Shown here one piece after another: positions 61,216 to 64,000 of a stretch of 64,000 bases of DNA. The stretch is from Lactobacillus sp. ESL0684 (lineage in GTDB: Bacteria; Bacillota; Bacilli; Lactobacillales; Lactobacillaceae): the NCBI RefSeq assembly GCF_029392675.1, contig NZ_CP113941.1, positions 422,001 to 486,000 on the forward strand, in the 5' to 3' direction. Within the stretch, counting starts at the first letter, position 1; each line of letters begins with the position of its first letter. Position numbers and translations under genes: made by a program. The notes under the pieces are model-generated. The model had not been told where the DNA came from, ran no database searches, and worked only from the letters and a program-made list of their open reading frames with translations.

Positions 61216-61659
61216 TTGCGTACTACACAATTAGCAAAACCTAATGAAATTGAACGTAAGTGGTATGTTATTGACGCAACAGATGTATCTTTAGGTCGTC
61301 TGTCTACTGCAGTAGCCACTATATTAAGAGGCAAAAATAAGCCTCAATATACACCGAATGTTGATACTGGTGATAACGTGATTATTATCAACGCTGCCAA
61401 GATTAAGTTGACTGGTAAAAAGGCTACTGATAAGATTTACTACCATCACTCTGAATATCTTGGCGGTATGAAGGCCACTCCAGCTGGTGAATTGCTTGCC
61501 AAGAATCCAGTTAGATTAGTTGAATTGTCAGTTAAGGGTATGCTTCCAAAGAACACTCTTGGTCATCAAGAATTTTTGAAGATGCACGTTTATGCAGATG
61601 CTAATCATAAGCATGAAGCACAAAAGCCTGAAGAATTAGACATTAAAAAATTAATCTAG
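61216..61659 (+). CDS. rplM: 50S ribosomal protein L13
   Basis: A 147-residue early-assembly 23S-binding protein. [17 protein letters not shown] and [11 protein letters not shown]-like [11 protein letters not shown] are typical. The start is TTG at 61216 behind ACGGAGG. Followed 11 nt later by rpsI. Confidence 0.97.
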   Translation: MRTTQLAKPNEIERKWYVIDATDVSLGRLSTAVATILRGKNKPQYTPNVDTGDNVIIINAAKIKLTGKKATDKIYYHHSEYLGGMKATPAGELLAKNPVRLVELSVKGMLPKNTLGHQEFLKMHVYADANHKHEAQKPEELDIKKLI

Positions 61660-61670
61660 GAGGTTAAATA

Positions 61671-62066
61671 ATGGCACAACAAGTTGCATATGCAGGTACT
61701 GGTCGGCGCAAAGATGCAGTTGCGCGTGTACGTTTGGTACCAGGCAGTGGAAAAATTACAGTTAATAATAAGGATGTTGATCAATACATCCCATTTCCTA
61801 ACTTGGTTAAGGATTTAAAGCAACCATTGACTTTAACTGAAACAGAAGGTCAATATGACGTTAACGTTAATGTTAATGGTGGTGGCTTTGCTGGTCAAGC
61901 TGGTGCGATTCGTTTAGGTGTTGCACGTGCTCTTCTTGAAGTTGATCCAGATTTCCGTGGTCCTTTGAAGAAGGCAGGCTTCCTAACTCGTGATCCTAGA
62001 ATGGTCGAAAGAAAGAAGCCAGGTTTGAAGAAGGCTCGTAAGGCTTCTCAATTCTCAAAACGTTAA
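61671..62066 (+). CDS. rpsI: 30S ribosomal protein S9
   Basis: A 131-residue protein whose C-terminal tail reaches P-site t[22 protein letters not shown] at the N-terminus and the terminal [12 protein letters not shown] are typical. The usual rplM-rpsI pair, followed by a terminator. Confidence 0.97.
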   Translation: MAQQVAYAGTGRRKDAVARVRLVPGSGKITVNNKDVDQYIPFPNLVKDLKQPLTLTETEGQYDVNVNVNGGGFAGQAGAIRLGVARALLEVDPDFRGPLKKAGFLTRDPRMVERKKPGLKKARKASQFSKR

Positions 62067-62085
62067 TTTACATTACGTTTATTCA

Positions 62086-62115
62086 AAAAAGTATCCTTTG
62101 CGGGATACTTTTTTT
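62086..62115 (+). terminator. Terminator of rplM-rpsI, close to the TetM-like gene
   Basis: AAAAAGTATCC (62086-62096) pairs with GGATACTTTTT (62103-62113) around a 6-nt loop, then a T run. Only about 17 nt separate it from the ACGGAGG of the next gene. Confidence 0.9.
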
Positions 62116-62145
62116 GTTTACTAATTGGTGAACGGAGGAATTGCT

Positions 62146-64000
62146 ATGAAAAAGGTTGTAATCGGTATTTTGGCTAACGTTGATGCTGGAAAGACATCGC
62201 TTGCAGAAGCAATGCTTTATCAGTCTGGAGCTATTCGCCATTTAGGTCGAGTGGATAAGCAAGATGCTTTTTTAGATCCTGATCAACTAGAAAGACAACG
62301 TGGTATCACTATTTTTTCACACCAGGCTAATCTAGAATATCAAACAACGCAGCTGACTTTACTTGATACTCCAGGACATATTGATTTTGCTAGTCAAACA
62401 GAGGCAGTCTTGAGTGTGTTAGACTACGCGATTTTAGTAGTTTCAGCTACCTCTGGAGTGCAAAGTTATACACGTAAAATTTGGCAACTATTGCATCACT
62501 ATCAAGTTCCTACTTTTATTTTTGTTAATAAAATGGATGTCGCTAATCAAGAAATTAGTTGTTTAATGAGTCAATTACAAGAAAATCTCTCTACTAATTG
62601 CATATCTTTTGCTGATAAAACTAATTTATCAGCTGAAGCATATGAAGAACTTGCTTTACAAGATGAACAATTGCTCAGCGAATACTTGACTAAGGGGAAG
62701 CTAACAACTGAAACAATTCAAGTACTTATTCAACAGCGAAAAGTATTTCCTTGCTTTTTTGGTTCAGCACTCAAATTAACAGGAATTAGTAAATTTTTAA
62801 CAGGTTTGAATGATTGGACAGCAGAGTATCATTCTGAAGAAACGGAATTTAGTGCACGAGTCTTTAAAATCTCACATAATCAAAAAGGTGAGCGGTTAAC
62901 ATGGCTGAGAGTTTTTGCTGGTAAATTGCAGCCGCGGCAGCCTTTAGGTAGTGAGCAAAAGGTAAGTGAACTCCGAGTTTATCAAGGAGATAAGTATCAA
63001 GGAGTTGACAGAATTACAGCTGGAGCAGTTTGTACGATTCCGGGTTTAAAAAATACTTATGTAGGTCAAGGTTTAGGAAAACTTTCAGATAGTGTGCAGC
63101 CGGAGCTTAAACCAGTTCTAACCTATGAAGTTGCTACTGGAGAGTACGATCCGTTAATTTGTCTTGAAGCGCTACGAGAATTAGAAGATGAAGATCAGCA
63201 GTTGCATGTTCTTTGGAACCGGCACCAGCAGAAACTTAGTATTCGGATTATGGGTAAAGTGCAATTGGAAATTTTACAGCAATTACTAGCTGATAGATAT
63301 GACTTAAAACTTAAATTTGTTGAAGGTAAGGTGCTTTATCAAGAGGCAATTACCCAATCAGTCGAGGGAGTAGGTCACTTTGAACCATTACGTCATTATG
63401 CAGAAGTTCACCTATTACTTGAACCAGGACCTCTTGGCAGTGGCCTGACCTTTGCCAATAACTGCCCCAATGATATGCTGGCAACAAATTGGCAAAAGCA
63501 GATTATGAGTGATTTGACAAATAAAGAACATCTGGGGGTGTTACTTGGGGCGCCATTGACTGATGTAAAGTTGACTTTGATTAGCGGGAAATATAGTAAC
63601 AAACATACTGTTGGTGGTGATTTTCGGCAGGCCACGTGGCGAGCTGTTAGACAGGGACTAATGGTTTTAAAGAAGCAAGGACAGTGTCAGTTGCTTGAAC
63701 CGTGGTATCAATTTAGTCTGACTGTAAATCAAGAGCAAGTAGGACGTGCCCTTAATGATTTGCAGTTAATGAATGCTACATTTCAATTGCCTAAAATAAG
63801 TGGTCAACAAGCAACGCAAACAATTAAGGGTAAGGCTCCAGTTACCAAAATGCAAAATTATGCCCAAACTTTGCGATCGTATACCCATGGTCAGGGACAA
63901 TTAGAATGTAGCTTTGCGGGATATCAACCGTGTCAAGCTGCAGCACCAATTATTGCGCAAAGTAATTATCAGCCAACTAGTGATTTAGATAATACACCCG
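62146..64000 (+). CDS. TetM/TetO-like translational GTPase, 3' end outside the window
   Basis: At least 618 residues from ATG 62146 behind ACGGAGGA; the frame is open at the window edge. It belongs to the ribosomal protection protein branch of EF-G-like GTPases: G1 ANVDAGKTSL, GAIRHLGRVDKQ, LERQRGITI, G3 LLDTPGHIDF, G4 FVNKMD. Domains II-IV are present and the C-terminal domain is almost complete. The domain IV loop that reads YSPVST in Tet(M) is YSNKHT here (Y483-T488), so Pro and Val thought to act near the drug site are absent. It is probably a chromosomal translation factor of unknown role rather than a resistance gene. Confidence 0.85.
   Translation, partial: MKKVVIGILANVDAGKTSLAEAMLYQSGAIRHLGRVDKQDAFLDPDQLERQRGITIFSHQANLEYQTTQLTLLDTPGHIDFASQTEAVLSVLDYAILVVSATSGVQSYTRKIWQLLHHYQVPTFIFVNKMDVANQEISCLMSQLQENLSTNCISFADKTNLSAEAYEELALQDEQLLSEYLTKGKLTTETIQVLIQQRKVFPCFFGSALKLTGISKFLTGLNDWTAEYHSEETEFSARVFKISHNQKGERLTWLRVFAGKLQPRQPLGSEQKVSELRVYQGDKYQGVDRITAGAVCTIPGLKNTYVGQGLGKLSDSVQPELKPVLTYEVATGEYDPLICLEALRELEDEDQQLHVLWNRHQQKLSIRIMGKVQLEILQQLLADRYDLKLKFVEGKVLYQEAITQSVEGVGHFEPLRHYAEVHLLLEPGPLGSGLTFANNCPNDMLATNWQKQIMSDLTNKEHLGVLLGAPLTDVKLTLISGKYSNKHTVGGDFRQATWRAVRQGLMVLKKQGQCQLLEPWYQFSLTVNQEQVGRALNDLQLMNATFQLPKISGQQATQTIKGKAPVTKMQNYAQTLRSYTHGQGQLECSFAGYQPCQAAAPIIAQSNYQPTSDLDNTP

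Noticed and set aside
62146-64000. Acquired tetracycline resistance gene
   Set aside because: No mobile-element remains, codon use like its neighbours, divergent sequence and an altered domain IV loop argue for a resident chromosomal gene.

Overview
The window is a chromosomal segment of a low-GC Gram-positive bacterium, most likely a Lactobacillus of the L. delbrueckii group. I infer this from AT-rich DNA, strong AGGAGG ribosome binding sites, extended -10 (TGnTATAAT) promoters, frequent TTG and GTG starts on housekeeping genes, and the order lysS-tRNAs-clpC-rpoB-rpoC-comC-rpsL-rpsG-fusA followed by the S10-spc-alpha cluster, ecfA1-ecfA2-ecfT-truA and rplM-rpsI. No rRNA, prophage, insertion sequence or CRISPR array was seen.

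Positions 1-10040 form a transport region: the 3' part of an MgtA-type Mg2+ ATPase, an ECF substrate-binding (S) component, an APC amino acid permease, a ribose operon (rbsK-rbsD-rbsU) with a cre-like site on its promoter, and a four-gene polar amino acid ABC transporter whose binding protein resembles the cysteine receptor CjaA. The transporter has a roughly 270-nt leader with a short Cys-containing reading frame, a terminator hairpin and a possible antiterminator pairing. This is the most interesting candidate in the window.

Positions 10149-28909 hold housekeeping genes for ribosomes, cell wall, DNA repair and proteostasis: rpmE2, murF-cshA, acpS-alr, a CBS/ACT protein on the minus strand, pth-mfd-rqcP, divIC-S1-tilS, ftsH, hslO, a phosphoglycerate mutase-like gene and dusB-lysS. 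The hypoxanthine phosphoribosyltransferase gene often found between tilS and ftsH is absent. tRNA-Gly(GCC), tRNA-Pro(CGG) and clpC follow.

Positions 31871-57404 are the core gene-expression block: rpoB-rpoC, the str operon, and S10-spc-alpha from rpsJ to rplQ with an internal promoter before infA. Structured untranslated regions lie before rpoB, rpsL, rpsJ and rplM, and after rplQ. The last part carries a small membrane protein gene, the energizing ECF module (EcfA1, EcfA2, EcfT) that could serve the S component at the other end of the window, truA, rplM-rpsI, and a TetM-like translational GTPase that runs off the right edge.

Most of the window is conserved and ordinary. The findings are mainly about untranslated regulatory RNA, terminator placement and a few atypical proteins.
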